In this document: piece by piece, positions 49,843 through 57,893 of the stretch
Numbering within the stretch: the first letter of the stretch is position 1
How the letters are laid out: every line of letters starts with the position of its first letter
Source of the DNA: Anaerolineae bacterium
Lineage (GTDB): Bacteria; Chloroflexota; Anaerolineae; 4572-78; J111
Length of the DNA: 64,000 nt
NCBI GenBank assembly: GCA_022071955.1
Contig: JAJVIM010000022.1
Coordinates: 124,001-188,000 of the forward strand
Reading direction: 5' to 3'
Position numbers and translations under genes: made by a program
The notes under the pieces: generated by a model
The model's input: the letters and a program-made list of their open reading frames with translations, nothing else
The model's database searches: none
What the model was told of the DNA's origin: nothing

Positions 49843-52122
49843 TCAGGCTACAACTGTCTCTTTCAATACCACTCTGCGCTTGCTTTGCCAGAGCGCCCAG
49901 ACAAAAGCCGCCACCATCAACCCTACCACCATCCAACTGAGCACGCCCAGGCCAAACTTAAATTGAACAATGATGGGAGCGATAATCACCGAAACCAGAT
50001 TTACCACTTTAATCATTGGGTTGAGGGCCGGGCCGGCCGTATCTTTAAGCGGGTCACCAACCGTATCACCCACAACCGAAGCCTTATGTCGCTCCGAGTT
50101 TTTGCCCAGGTTTTTAGCCGGATTGCGCGGCTCATCTTCGATGATCTTTTTGGCGTTATCCCAGGCGCCGCCGGCGTTGGCCATAAACACGGCCAATAAC
50201 TGGCCGGATAAAATGATGCCGGCCAGGAACCCGCCCAGTGCTTCAACCTGAAGGACCATTCCAACAATTATGGGCGAAACCACGGCCATCACCGCCAGGC
50301 TGATCAACTCTTTTTGGGCCGCAGCCGTAGAAATCGACACTGCCCGGGCATAGTCGGGCTTAACCGTGCCTTCCATTAAACCGGGAATCTTAAACTGGCG
50401 ACGAACTTCACTGACAATCATACTGGCCGCCCGGCTGACGGCTTTGATGGCAAATGAGGAAAACAACCAGGGAATAGCACCACCAAAGAGCATCCCCACA
50501 AAGACCATTGGCTGAGATACTCTAATACCCTGAGCCAGCGCTTCCGGGTCAATCACTCCAACGTCGGTGATAAACGAACCAAACAGGGACACCGCCGCAA
50601 TTACCGCCGAGCCAATGGCGATGCCTTTGGTGATTGCCTTGGTAGTATTACCTACTGCGTCCAAATCGGCCATAACCTGGCGGGCCTTGGGTTCCAACCC
50701 GGCCATCTCGCCAATACCGTTAGCATTATCGGCAATCGGCCCAAACGAGTCCATTGCCACGTTATTGCCGGTGAGAGTGAGCATGCCAATGCCGGTTAAA
50801 GCCACGCCGTACAACACAAAGGTAACTTGCTCAAAGCCCGAATAACCGGGGATACTGCCGTAGATCAGATAGGCTACAAAAATTGTGACAGCAATGATCA
50901 TAGTTGCCCAAACGCTTGATTCATACCCCACCGCCAGCCCGGAGATAATCGTAGTGGCGGGGCCGCCATCCGTGCTTTCCCGAATCTCCCGGACCGGTTC
51001 CCGGTCGGCCCCGGTGAAATACTCGGTTATCCGATCCAGAACAATGGCCAGGCCAACCCCAAGCGCGGTTGAGAGGAAAGGCCGCCACCAACCACCGGGC
51101 ACGTTTTGCATATAAAATACAGCTACCAAACCAAACAGCACGGTTGAGATCACCGCCGAGCTGAGAAAACCGCGAAAGATCGCTCCCATCGCGTCGGCCC
51201 CGCTGCCATCCTTACCGGCTTTAACCAAATAGGTGCCGATAATTGACGAAAGCACACCAATCCCGCGGACCAGCAACGGAAAGATAATCCAGTTCAAATT
51301 GCCGGTAATCCGTACCAGAGCCAGCCCCAGGATCAGGCCGGAGACAATTGTGACCTCGTAACTCTCAAAAATATCGGCAGCCATGCCGGCGCAATCCCCC
51401 ACATTGTCGCCTACCAGGTCAGCAATAACCGCGGCGTTACGGGGGTCGTCTTCTTCCAGACCGGCTTCTACCTTACCCACCAGGTCGGCCCCAACATCGG
51501 CGGCTTTAGTGTAAATACCGCCGCCGACCCGCATAAACAAAGCCAGTAAGGTGCCGCCAAAGCCAAACCCCAGGAGCGCATCGGGGGCAGCCGTGCCGTA
51601 AATGATGAAAATAAGCGTACCGCCCAACAACCCCAAGCCATCGGTCAACATCCCGGTAATGGTACCGGCCCGATAAGCCACTTTCAGCGCCCCCCCAAAA
51701 CTGGTTCGGGCCGCATTAGCCACCCGAACATTGGCCTGAACAGCCATCCGCATGCCAATCTGTCCTACCAGCAGCGAGAATCCGGCCCCCATTAAAAAAG
51801 CAATGGCCCGCCCAAAGGCCACGTACAGGCGAGCATTCTCGCCAAACTCGGTCTGCGCTTCGAGCGTGGGATTGACAATCCAGGCGCTAAAAAACAAGGC
51901 AATTGTTAGCAAGCCTATAAAAGGAAGGATAGTCCGTAATTGGCGGCTCAGATAAGCATCGGCCCCTTCTTTAATGGCTCCCCAAATCGATTGCATCTTT
52001 TCTGTGCCTTTATCTTCTTTGAGCACTTGCTGCCTCAGAAAGACAGCGTAGGCCAGGCCCAGAATTGCCACACCTAATACCCCAAAAATAGCGTACGTTT
52101 CAAACAAAGTCATGCCGTGCAT
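49843..52122 (-). CDS. hppA: Membrane-bound proton-translocating pyrophosphatase, K+-independent type
   Basis: 759 aa, about 16 membrane segments. Pyrophosphate-binding motifs 'DVGADLVGKVEAGLEEDDPRNAAVIADLVGDNVGDCAG' and 'GDTVGDPLKDTAGPALNPMIK' are present. The segment 'GNTTKAITKGIAIG' has Lys and Thr where K+-dependent enzymes have Ala and Gly/Ala, which marks the K+-independent H+-pumping class. It couples PPi hydrolysis to proton export. It lies 60 nt downstream of a cytidylate-kinase-like gene and probably shares its leader transcript. Confidence 0.95.
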   Translation of the reverse strand: MHGMTLFETYAIFGVLGVAILGLAYAVFLRQQVLKEDKGTEKMQSIWGAIKEGADAYLSRQLRTILPFIGLLTIALFFSAWIVNPTLEAQTEFGENARLYVAFGRAIAFLMGAGFSLLVGQIGMRMAVQANVRVANAARTSFGGALKVAYRAGTITGMLTDGLGLLGGTLIFIIYGTAAPDALLGFGFGGTLLALFMRVGGGIYTKAADVGADLVGKVEAGLEEDDPRNAAVIADLVGDNVGDCAGMAADIFESYEVTIVSGLILGLALVRITGNLNWIIFPLLVRGIGVLSSIIGTYLVKAGKDGSGADAMGAIFRGFLSSAVISTVLFGLVAVFYMQNVPGGWWRPFLSTALGVGLAIVLDRITEYFTGADREPVREIRESTDGGPATTIISGLAVGYESSVWATMIIAVTIFVAYLIYGSIPGYSGFEQVTFVLYGVALTGIGMLTLTGNNVAMDSFGPIADNANGIGEMAGLEPKARQVMADLDAVGNTTKAITKGIAIGSAVIAAVSLFGSFITDVGVIDPEALAQGIRVSQPMVFVGMLFGGAIPWLFSSFAIKAVSRAASMIVSEVRRQFKIPGLMEGTVKPDYARAVSISTAAAQKELISLAVMAVVSPIIVGMVLQVEALGGFLAGIILSGQLLAVFMANAGGAWDNAKKIIEDEPRNPAKNLGKNSERHKASVVGDTVGDPLKDTAGPALNPMIKVVNLVSVIIAPIIVQFKFGLGVLSWMVVGLMVAAFVWALWQSKRRVVLKETVVA

Positions 52123-52182
52123 GGAGGTAACCCTTTCTAGGTAACGGATAAGAATAACTGGTTTCTTTGCTTTGAAGGATAT

Positions 52183-52842
52183 TTATTTGGTGACCAACTG
52201 CTGGACAGCCGCAACAATTACCTGAGCAGCCGATTCAGTTTTCCATTTGCTGCTATTAAGCAGAAAATGATAGAGTGAGGGGTCATCTGTCCTAACGCCA
52301 AAAAGTTGCCCCAGATACTGAGCGGTTTTGCGGTCCCGTTCTACAACCATTTGATACGCTTTTTCAACATCCAGAATGCCCTCTCGGTCTTGAATGCGCC
52401 GCAGGCGGGTGGCTATGGGCGCCTCAATCCGCACGTGAAGCACGCCAGGGCTATCCTGTAAAACTGCCTGCCCGCCACGCCCCATAATAACCACATTGTC
52501 CTGCTGATAAGCTGCCAGCAGCACTCGCCGGACAAAGTTAACAAACCTAACCTCGTCGAGCTTTTTGATCCCCATAGTTTCCGCACCGCTTTCATCCTGT
52601 GTCCAAACCGGTAGTTCTGCCACCACATAGGGGCCAGGACGCAATAAACGTTCCAGAAAATTTCTTTCCCGGTAATGCTCGGTAGTGAAATCAACCAGTT
52701 CATTCTCGGTTAATCCCTGTTCAGTGGCGACCTGGGTAATGAGATATTTGTCCAGATAACGATAGTTCAGAAGCTCACATACCTTGACGGCAATTTCCTC
52801 TGCCCCGCTACCCCATTGTCGGGAAATTGTAATAACGCCCAT
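52183..52842 (-). CDS. Cytidylate kinase-like P-loop protein
   Basis: 219 aa of the cytidylate-kinase-like family (not the standard Cmk, which is at 18202-18897). 'VITISRQWGSGAEEIAVKVCELLNYRYLD' has a P-loop-like start lacking the GKS/T Lys (GSGAEE), typical of this family. 'VIMGRGGQAVLQDSPGVLHVRIEAP' and 'RLRRIQDREGI..EKAYQMVVERDR' follow. Function unknown. The ATG at 52842 is chosen, with CGGAGG 7 nt upstream; the TTG at 52857 overlaps that site. Behind a structured RNA leader and upstream of hppA. Confidence 0.82.
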   Translation of the reverse strand: MGVITISRQWGSGAEEIAVKVCELLNYRYLDKYLITQVATEQGLTENELVDFTTEHYRERNFLERLLRPGPYVVAELPVWTQDESGAETMGIKKLDEVRFVNFVRRVLLAAYQQDNVVIMGRGGQAVLQDSPGVLHVRIEAPIATRLRRIQDREGILDVEKAYQMVVERDRKTAQYLGQLFGVRTDDPSLYHFLLNSSKWKTESAAQVIVAAVQQLVTK

Positions 52843-52879
52843 CTTAAACCTCCGCAAAAATCAACATCAACGTTAATAG

Positions 52880-52980
52880 AAAAATAAAAAGAGCACCGCA
52901 GCTTCAATGGCTCTTGATTGGCCTTGGCCCAAATCGGTTCCAACAGGAACCAAGCCTGCCCAATCAAATCGGTGCTCTTG
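52880..52980 (-). ncRNA. Structured 5' leader with terminator-like outer stem
   Basis: On the minus strand, a 10-bp outer stem AAGAGCACCG (52979-52970) / CGGTGCTCTT (52898-52889) is followed by TTTATTTTT. Inside are a TTGATTGG/CCAATCAA stem, a GGTTCC-TGTT-GGAACC hairpin, a GGCTTGG/CCAAGGCC pairing and unpaired purine-rich joins. The 3' half ends about 35 nt before the ribosome-binding site of the cytidylate-kinase-like gene. It is consistent with a transcription attenuator or riboswitch, or with a small RNA's own terminator. No known class is recognised. Confidence 0.6.
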
Positions 52981-53580
52981 TAAATTAGTCGGTTGAATCA
53001 GTCTGGCTAACTGCCCGACAATTCTACTTAATTGGAAATTGTTGAATTATCCATTTTTAACCTCGCACCAGCCTGAAGCGGCGCGACCCTTTGGCAATTT
53101 CTCGCCTTCCCCATCACCGGTGACGGGGTAGCAGCGGCCCGACTGCTGAAGATATTAGAACAATAATTCATCCTGATTACAATTTCAACTCTTGAATTTT
53201 AATCAATAAGCCTCTCGGTCTCGGATCTGTGCAAGCCCCGGTCTGCCCGGCGCTGCCACTTTTTTTCCGGCAATAATCATAAATTCAAATAACAGGCAAA
53301 CCTTTTTCCCGACCGAGACCATTTGGTTAAACAACAAATGATACTTGTCGATTGCGGCAATATTAGCACTTGCCCAATACTTTGTCAAAAATTTCACATT
53401 TCGTATTAACAAAAAAACAGGCTGCCAACAATGGTTTATAGGCTTGTTTGTGACTGTCTGGGAGCAGGTATCCTCAATGTTAGGGGAGAGGTAAATTCAA
53501 CACAAAATTTCGTTGGACATTCACTCAAAAAGGAGTAGAATCAGCCGGTTATCCATCACCCATCGATACAGGAACCGACA
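52981..53580. other. 600-nt spacer between leader RNA and MFS gene
   Basis: No intact gene is supported. A short coding-like fragment (about 53077-53166, 'WQFLAFPITGDGVAAARLL' then stop) may be a gene relic. A candidate promoter for the MFS gene lies at its right end. The AT-rich frame at 53203-53412 (minus) has no ribosome-binding site or recognisable domain. Confidence 0.65.
53513..53541 (+). promoter_or_regulatory. Promoter of the MFS transporter gene
   Basis: TTGGAC (53513-53518), 17-nt spacer, TAGAAT (53536-53541). Predicted start near 53548, 33 nt before the ATG. Confidence 0.72.
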
Positions 53581-54849
53581 ATGATAAAAACGTCACGCTT
53601 AACGGCGCTGCAACATCGTGATTTTCGTTTGTTTTGGGCCGGTCAAACCGTGTCGGTCATCGGCTCGCAGATGCAGTTGGTGGCGGTTGACTGGCACGTG
53701 TACCAGCTTTTGCGCGGGCAGGATTTCACGCTGGTACTGGGCGACTGGCATATTAATCTGGGCGCTTCGGCGCTGGGACTGGGCGGGCTGGGGCTGGCCC
53801 GCATCCTGCCGATCATCGCCTTTGCCCTGCTCGGCGGAATTATGGCCGACCTGCGCGACCGCCGCCAGTTGATGATGCTGGCCGAAGTGGCCGCCGCCGT
53901 TTTTGCGCTGGGGCTGGCCGTCATCACCTTTACCGGCTACGACAACATTCTGGCCATTTACCTGCTCACCGCCGCCGGCGCGGCCACCACCGCCTTTGAA
54001 AACCCGGCCCGGCAGTCGCTGGTACCCAACCTGGTGCCGCGCGAAGATTTGAGCAACGCGGTCAGCCTCAACACATTGAGCTGGCAACTGGCCACAATTT
54101 TTGGGCCGATGGTCGCGGGAGTGTTGCTCAGTCGCTTCAATGCCAGCACCGTTTACAGCCTCAACGCCGTGTCGTTTTTGGTGATTGCCGGCGCGCTGCT
54201 GCTGATGCGCTACCGGGGCAAAGCCGCCGCCGCCAACACCGGGCTGGGTTGGGGCGCACTGCTCGAAGGGTTCCGCTTTACGTACCACAACCGTATCATT
54301 TGGGGCACGATGCTGCTGGATTTTCTGGCCACCTTCTTTTCATCGGCGCGGACAATGCTGCCCATTGTGGCCAGCGATATTTTGGGCGTGGGCGTGCAGG
54401 GTTACGCGCTGCTGGTTACGGCCCAGCCGCTGGGAGCGATGCTGGCCGGGATTGTGCTGTCGCTGCGCAAAGAGATTGTGCGGCAGGGCCAAGTGCTGCT
54501 GGCCTGCGTGGCGCTGTACGGGCTGGCCACGGCGCTGTTTGGGCTGTCGATCTGGTTCTGGCTTAGTTACCTGCTGTTTGCTGTAACCGGCGCGGCCGAT
54601 ACCGTATCGACGGTGATCCGGGGCACGCTGCGGCAGGTGCTCACGCCGGACCACCTGCGCGGGCGAATGATGGGGGTCAATATGATGTTCTTTATGGGCG
54701 GCCCGCAGCTCGGCGAGCTGGAAGCCGGGCTGGTGGCCTCGGTGGGGGGTGTGGGGCTGGCCATTGTCAGCGGCGGGCTGGCCACGCTGCTGCTCACCGG
54801 CTGGATTGCCTGGAAATATCCCCGGCTGCGGCGATATACCGCCACTTAA
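53581..54849 (+). CDS. Major facilitator superfamily transporter (EntS-like)
   Basis: 422 aa with about 12 membrane segments. 'LTALQHRDFRLFWAGQTVSVIGSQM' at the N-terminus, a central 'GGIMADLRDRRQLMM' loop (DRR motif A), 'AFENPARQSLVPNLVPREDLSNAVSLNTLSWQLATIFGP' and 'RGTLRQVLTPDHLRGRMMGVNMMFFMGGPQLGELEAG'. These are hallmarks of the EntS/MFS_3 group, which exports siderophores or other small molecules. Substrate unknown. Stop overlaps that of the convergent gene (TTAA). Confidence 0.9.
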   Translation: MIKTSRLTALQHRDFRLFWAGQTVSVIGSQMQLVAVDWHVYQLLRGQDFTLVLGDWHINLGASALGLGGLGLARILPIIAFALLGGIMADLRDRRQLMMLAEVAAAVFALGLAVITFTGYDNILAIYLLTAAGAATTAFENPARQSLVPNLVPREDLSNAVSLNTLSWQLATIFGPMVAGVLLSRFNASTVYSLNAVSFLVIAGALLLMRYRGKAAAANTGLGWGALLEGFRFTYHNRIIWGTMLLDFLATFFSSARTMLPIVASDILGVGVQGYALLVTAQPLGAMLAGIVLSLRKEIVRQGQVLLACVALYGLATALFGLSIWFWLSYLLFAVTGAADTVSTVIRGTLRQVLTPDHLRGRMMGVNMMFFMGGPQLGELEAGLVASVGGVGLAIVSGGLATLLLTGWIAWKYPRLRRYTAT

Positions 54850-55367
54850 CGGCGGGGCGCCTTTTTTTGCAGATCGATGCGCGAGAGTTCGGGGCGGCCG
54901 GGCACGTACTCCACGGCCACCTGCTCACCGACGGCCAGCCGTTTGTGAGTGCGAACCGGCACGGGTTGGTACGCCGATTGTCCCTGCCCGTACTGATAGC
55001 CCACGTAATATTTCTTGCCGGGCGGGCGGGGCGGGTCAACCCACAGATGGGTGATGGTCGCCGCGCCGGTTACTTTGCTTTGTTCAAAAACGCGGGTCCG
55101 GCGCCAGTCGCGCCAGGCCAGCCACCACAAATAAAAAGCCGCCGGCACAAACAGGGGAAAAATGAACGGCAAAAAGATGGCCAGCCACGATGGGTTGTAA
55201 AGGCTGTCCAGATTCAATAGCGACGGGTTCAGCCATTGGAGCAGCCCGATGGCCGCGCCGGCCAGTGACAGCACCCCCAATGCCGTCAAGCCCAAAATAT
55301 CTTTGCCGGTGGCCGGCAGAAAGGCCGGTTGGGTGGGCCGGGATTCCGGCGGGTTGGTCATCGTCAA
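54846..55367 (-). CDS. DUF3592-like membrane protein
   Basis: 173 aa with two predicted membrane segments (about 25-45 and 60-88). The C-terminal soluble part ('VTGAATITHLWVDPPRPPGKKYYVGYQYG' and 'VGEQVAVEYVPGRPELSRI') matches the small beta domain of DUF3592-type proteins. Function unknown. AAGGGA precedes the ATG; the next 100 nt upstream are a dispersed element. The N-terminal 30 residues are Pro-rich and probably cytoplasmic. Confidence 0.72.
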   Translation of the reverse strand: MTMTNPPESRPTQPAFLPATGKDILGLTALGVLSLAGAAIGLLQWLNPSLLNLDSLYNPSWLAIFLPFIFPLFVPAAFYLWWLAWRDWRRTRVFEQSKVTGAATITHLWVDPPRPPGKKYYVGYQYGQGQSAYQPVPVRTHKRLAVGEQVAVEYVPGRPELSRIDLQKKAPRR

Positions 55368-55371
55368 ATCC

Positions 55372-55480
55372 CTTGAAAATAGGATTCAGGAGTCATGCAT
55401 CGGGAGACAGGAGATCCCTGCCCCGGTTCTTAAAAATTGTGACAGGAGTCCAAAACCGCGGTTTTGGACTCCTGTTCATT
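55372..55480 (-). repeat. ~100-bp dispersed element, copy C
   Basis: Contains a perfect palindrome ACAGGAGTCCAAAACCG / CGGTTTTGGACTCCTGT (about 55442-55475) and a degraded heptamer tract. Its minus-strand end (CCTATTTTCAAGGGA) is the ribosome-binding site of the gene starting at 55367. Confidence 0.82.
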
Positions 55481-55485
55481 GAATC

Positions 55486-55513
55486 GTCGGGATGCTTTGT
55501 GAAGCGCCCCGAC
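55486..55513. repeat. 28-nt palindrome, copy 4 (degenerate, GTCGGGG form)
   Basis: GTCGGGATGCTTTG / TGAAGCGCCCCGAC. It keeps the 28-nt length of the family, but the ends are changed to GTCGG/CCGAC. Confidence 0.65.
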
Positions 55514-55552
55514 GCCGGGCTGCCCGCCCCCCCAGCGGAACACCCCTGTGGC

Positions 55553-56077
55553 TTACTGGCTCGACAGCGAGAAGATCAACTGCTTTTGGGTTTGGTCGGT
55601 GGGATCAGTAATCATGACCACCGTCAGATTTTGCTTGTTTTTTGACCAGATAGCCGTTTGGAACAGGTCGTTGCCCTGGTTGGCCGCTTCCATCATGGCG
55701 TTGACATCAACCATGCTGCCGGCGATGCCGCCCAGGCCGCTGCTCCAGCCCGCGCCTTCCAGCTCTTTGCTGTAAAAACCTTTCACCTGATCCCAGGTGG
55801 TGTCGGCCGGCAGTTGGAAGCCCTTTTGCTCAACTTTGCCGCTGCCGAGCGCGCCCAGGGCCTGGCGCATGGCCGCATCCTGCTCCATATTTTTGGCCAG
55901 CGTGTCACCAATGTTAGACTCGCCCTCTTTTAATTCGGTAGCGCCGGGATACACCGGCAAATCGCCGATAGCCACCGCGCCCCCGCCGAACATTCCCATC
56001 ACCGAGTTGCAGGCCAGCAACGGCAATATTAACAGGCCAAGCAAAGCTACAAATCGAAATGAAATTTTTGTGTTCAT
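55553..56077 (-). CDS. Small lipoprotein with an FYxxEL-type domain
   Basis: 174 aa. Lipobox 'LLAC' (Cys23 from the ATG at 56077), a Gly/Met-rich linker, then a domain with 'VKGFYSKELEGAGW' (about 98-111) near its middle and a C-terminal 'NKQNLTVVMITDP'. The same FYxxEL...GW pattern appears in the neighbouring 56222-57745 lipoprotein. The ATG at 56077 is chosen because AAAGGAG lies 10 nt upstream; the GTG at 56086 is too close. No known family or function. Confidence 0.75.
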   Translation of the reverse strand: MNTKISFRFVALLGLLILPLLACNSVMGMFGGGAVAIGDLPVYPGATELKEGESNIGDTLAKNMEQDAAMRQALGALGSGKVEQKGFQLPADTTWDQVKGFYSKELEGAGWSSGLGGIAGSMVDVNAMMEAANQGNDLFQTAIWSKNKQNLTVVMITDPTDQTQKQLIFSLSSQ

Positions 56078-56182
56078 AGTACACACGCTCCTTTTGATTG
56101 AAATACCTTTGCATTTCTTAATCAGGCCACAGATTTCGCAGATTTACACAGATTTTCTTAAAAATTTAGTGGCAATTTTATT

Positions 56183-56201
56183 GTCGGGGCCGCGCCCCTA
56201 C
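56183..56201. repeat. Degenerate GTCGGGGC/GCCCCTAC palindrome
   Basis: GTCGGGGCCGCGCCCCTAC, a shortened member of the 28-nt family in which the centre has been lost. Confidence 0.5.
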
Positions 56202-56221
56202 CCAACTACTGCACAACCCCA

Positions 56222-57745
56222 TCAATAAATCTGCGCGGGCAGCGCACCTTGAGCATCGAGCAACAGACCCCAGGTTTCGTCCGCGCCCACGGTGACATCG
56301 CTGGTGGTGGTGGCGCTGCCTACTTTGATCGTTACGGTGTAGCTGCCCGGTTTAATATCCAGTTTGGGCGCGTCGTCCGGCGAGGTCATCCCGGCATCGG
56401 CTTCAACCTGAAGGGTTTGGCCGTTGATGGTAACGGTTACCGCCTCACCGGCCAGATTGGCCAGGTACAGGCGCGCCTGCCCGGCCGGCGGCAGAATCCC
56501 GGCTGCTTTGGCGGCGGCGGGGTTTTTGCTCACCAGCGTGATCTCGGTTTCGCTGCCCGACGGTTTGAGCGTTAGCACCAGGTTGCCGTCCGCGCCGGAA
56601 TAGTTGACGGTGGTTGCGCCGCCGGCTTCGCTGGTATCACCCGGTGTCCAGCCGCGGGTGGCCAGTTCGGATTGGTAAAAATCGAGCAGGGTGGCCACAT
56701 CAGACGGCGAAGTGGCGGTCAGTTTGCGGCTGAACTCCGTACCTTCGGAACTGTAGCCGTTGTTGTCACTGGGCAGGGGCAGGCCGTCCTGGTCTTCGGC
56801 GGTGAGCTGGCCGGGTTCGCCGCCGGCTGCCCCGCCATCGACCGGATAATTGTAGTTGGTGAAGTTGATTTCCACTTCGGTGTTGTCAAAGCCTTCAAAG
56901 GCAAAGAAGTTGAGCGAAAGATCGCCGTTGCTGGAACTGCACGACATTGAGGTGTAATCGGCAGCGCCGTCCAGACAACTGGTGCCAAAGTCCATCAGTT
57001 CAAATGTGGCCCGGTAAAACTCGGCCAGATCAACCAGCGGCAGATCAATTTTGTAGCTCAGCGTTTCGCCGGAAAGGCTGACTTCGGTTGCACCGGGCGG
57101 GGTGGGCCAGTCGTTGATGGTGAAGGTAGGCGCGCCGGGCGGCGGACCGCCGGCTTCGCCGCCGGAGCCGCTCTCGGTGGGCGCGTTGCCGGCCAGCGAC
57201 GGGGCGTAACTCAAATCGAGCGTGCCTTCAACACTGCCGCTGAAGTCAATCAGGGTCACGGTAATCGACTCCTCGCCTTGCTTGAAATCCACCGATGAAA
57301 ATGTATCCGAGACGAGGGCAAAATCTTTGTCTTCCTGCCAGCCCAGCGCCGCCAGCTCGCTGCGGTAAAAGTCGAGCAGATCGGCCATTTTGGTGGCGCT
57401 GGAAAAGGTGATCTCGGACGATGCGGCGTCGAAGGTTACGTCCTCGGCATCCGTGGGCAGCGGCAAAGGCGGGATGTCGCTGCCGGCGGTGGCTTGGTCA
57501 TCACTGGCGACGGGGGCGGCCGTTGGGGGAACCTCGGTGGGAGTAGGCTGAGGCGCGCTGGTGGCGGTAGCCGTTGGTTGGGCCTCGGTGGGAGTGGGCT
57601 GAGGCGCGCTGGTGGGAGTCGCCTCAGATTTAACCACCGAGTCGGTAGCGGCGGGCGCGTCGCTCTGGCTGCCGCCGCAGGCCGCCAGGCTCATCCCCAA
57701 CGCCAGAATCAGAAACAGCAATAAAATCGATTTTGATAATTTCAT
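56222..57745 (-). CDS. Large lipoprotein with three FYxxEL-type repeat domains
   Basis: 507 aa. Lipobox 'LAAC' (Cys23), a Pro/Thr linker with two near-identical 'TSAPQPTPTE' units, then three homologous domains with 'LLDFYRSELAALGW' (123-136), 'LAEFYRATFELMDF' (240-253) and 'LLDFYQSELATRGW' (353-366), and a C-terminal beta domain (about 425-507) that resembles a PEGA-like module ('LDIKPGSYTVTIKVGS'). Role unknown; cell-surface localisation is inferred. Its ribosome-binding site belongs to the dispersed-element type (TATTTTCACAGGAGG). Confidence 0.82.
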   Translation of the reverse strand: MKLSKSILLLFLILALGMSLAACGGSQSDAPAATDSVVKSEATPTSAPQPTPTEAQPTATATSAPQPTPTEVPPTAAPVASDDQATAGSDIPPLPLPTDAEDVTFDAASSEITFSSATKMADLLDFYRSELAALGWQEDKDFALVSDTFSSVDFKQGEESITVTLIDFSGSVEGTLDLSYAPSLAGNAPTESGSGGEAGGPPPGAPTFTINDWPTPPGATEVSLSGETLSYKIDLPLVDLAEFYRATFELMDFGTSCLDGAADYTSMSCSSSNGDLSLNFFAFEGFDNTEVEINFTNYNYPVDGGAAGGEPGQLTAEDQDGLPLPSDNNGYSSEGTEFSRKLTATSPSDVATLLDFYQSELATRGWTPGDTSEAGGATTVNYSGADGNLVLTLKPSGSETEITLVSKNPAAAKAAGILPPAGQARLYLANLAGEAVTVTINGQTLQVEADAGMTSPDDAPKLDIKPGSYTVTIKVGSATTTSDVTVGADETWGLLLDAQGALPAQIY

Positions 57746-57785
57746 TTTTCCTCCTGTGAAAATAGCTTGTTTGTGTCACTGCCAG

Positions 57786-57858
57786 CCACCGCAGGGAGCG
57801 TGACAGTCTCCGCGTGCGGTGGGGAGATTGCCACGGCGCTGCGCGCCTCGCAATGGCA
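57786..57858. repeat. REP-like imperfect hairpins upstream of the lipoprotein gene
   Basis: Outer arms CCACCGCA (57786-57793) and TGCGGTGG (57815-57822) enclose GGAG/CTCC; then GATTGCCACGGCGCTGCGCG with a partner GCAATGGC (about 57827-57858). It is like the scattered GGGAGATTGCC-type repeats seen in many bacterial genomes. Confidence 0.5.
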
Positions 57859-57893
57859 TTTCATCACTTATAATTTAACCACCAGCCTTGTTT

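Noticed and set aside
52880..52980. Known riboswitch or T-box identity of the structured leader
   Set aside because: The TGGAACCG string recalls a T-box, but it lies inside a hairpin and no specifier region is seen. The fluoride and c-di-GMP consensus elements are not present either. Left as an unassigned structured RNA.
53077..53166. Short coding-like tail 'WQFLAFPITGDGVAAARLL' ending in a stop
   Set aside because: No start, no recognisable family, and only about 30 codons long. Recorded as a possible relic within the spacer but not called as a gene.
53203..53412. 69-codon open frame on the minus strand
   Set aside because: AT-rich, no ribosome-binding site and no recognisable domain; probably chance.
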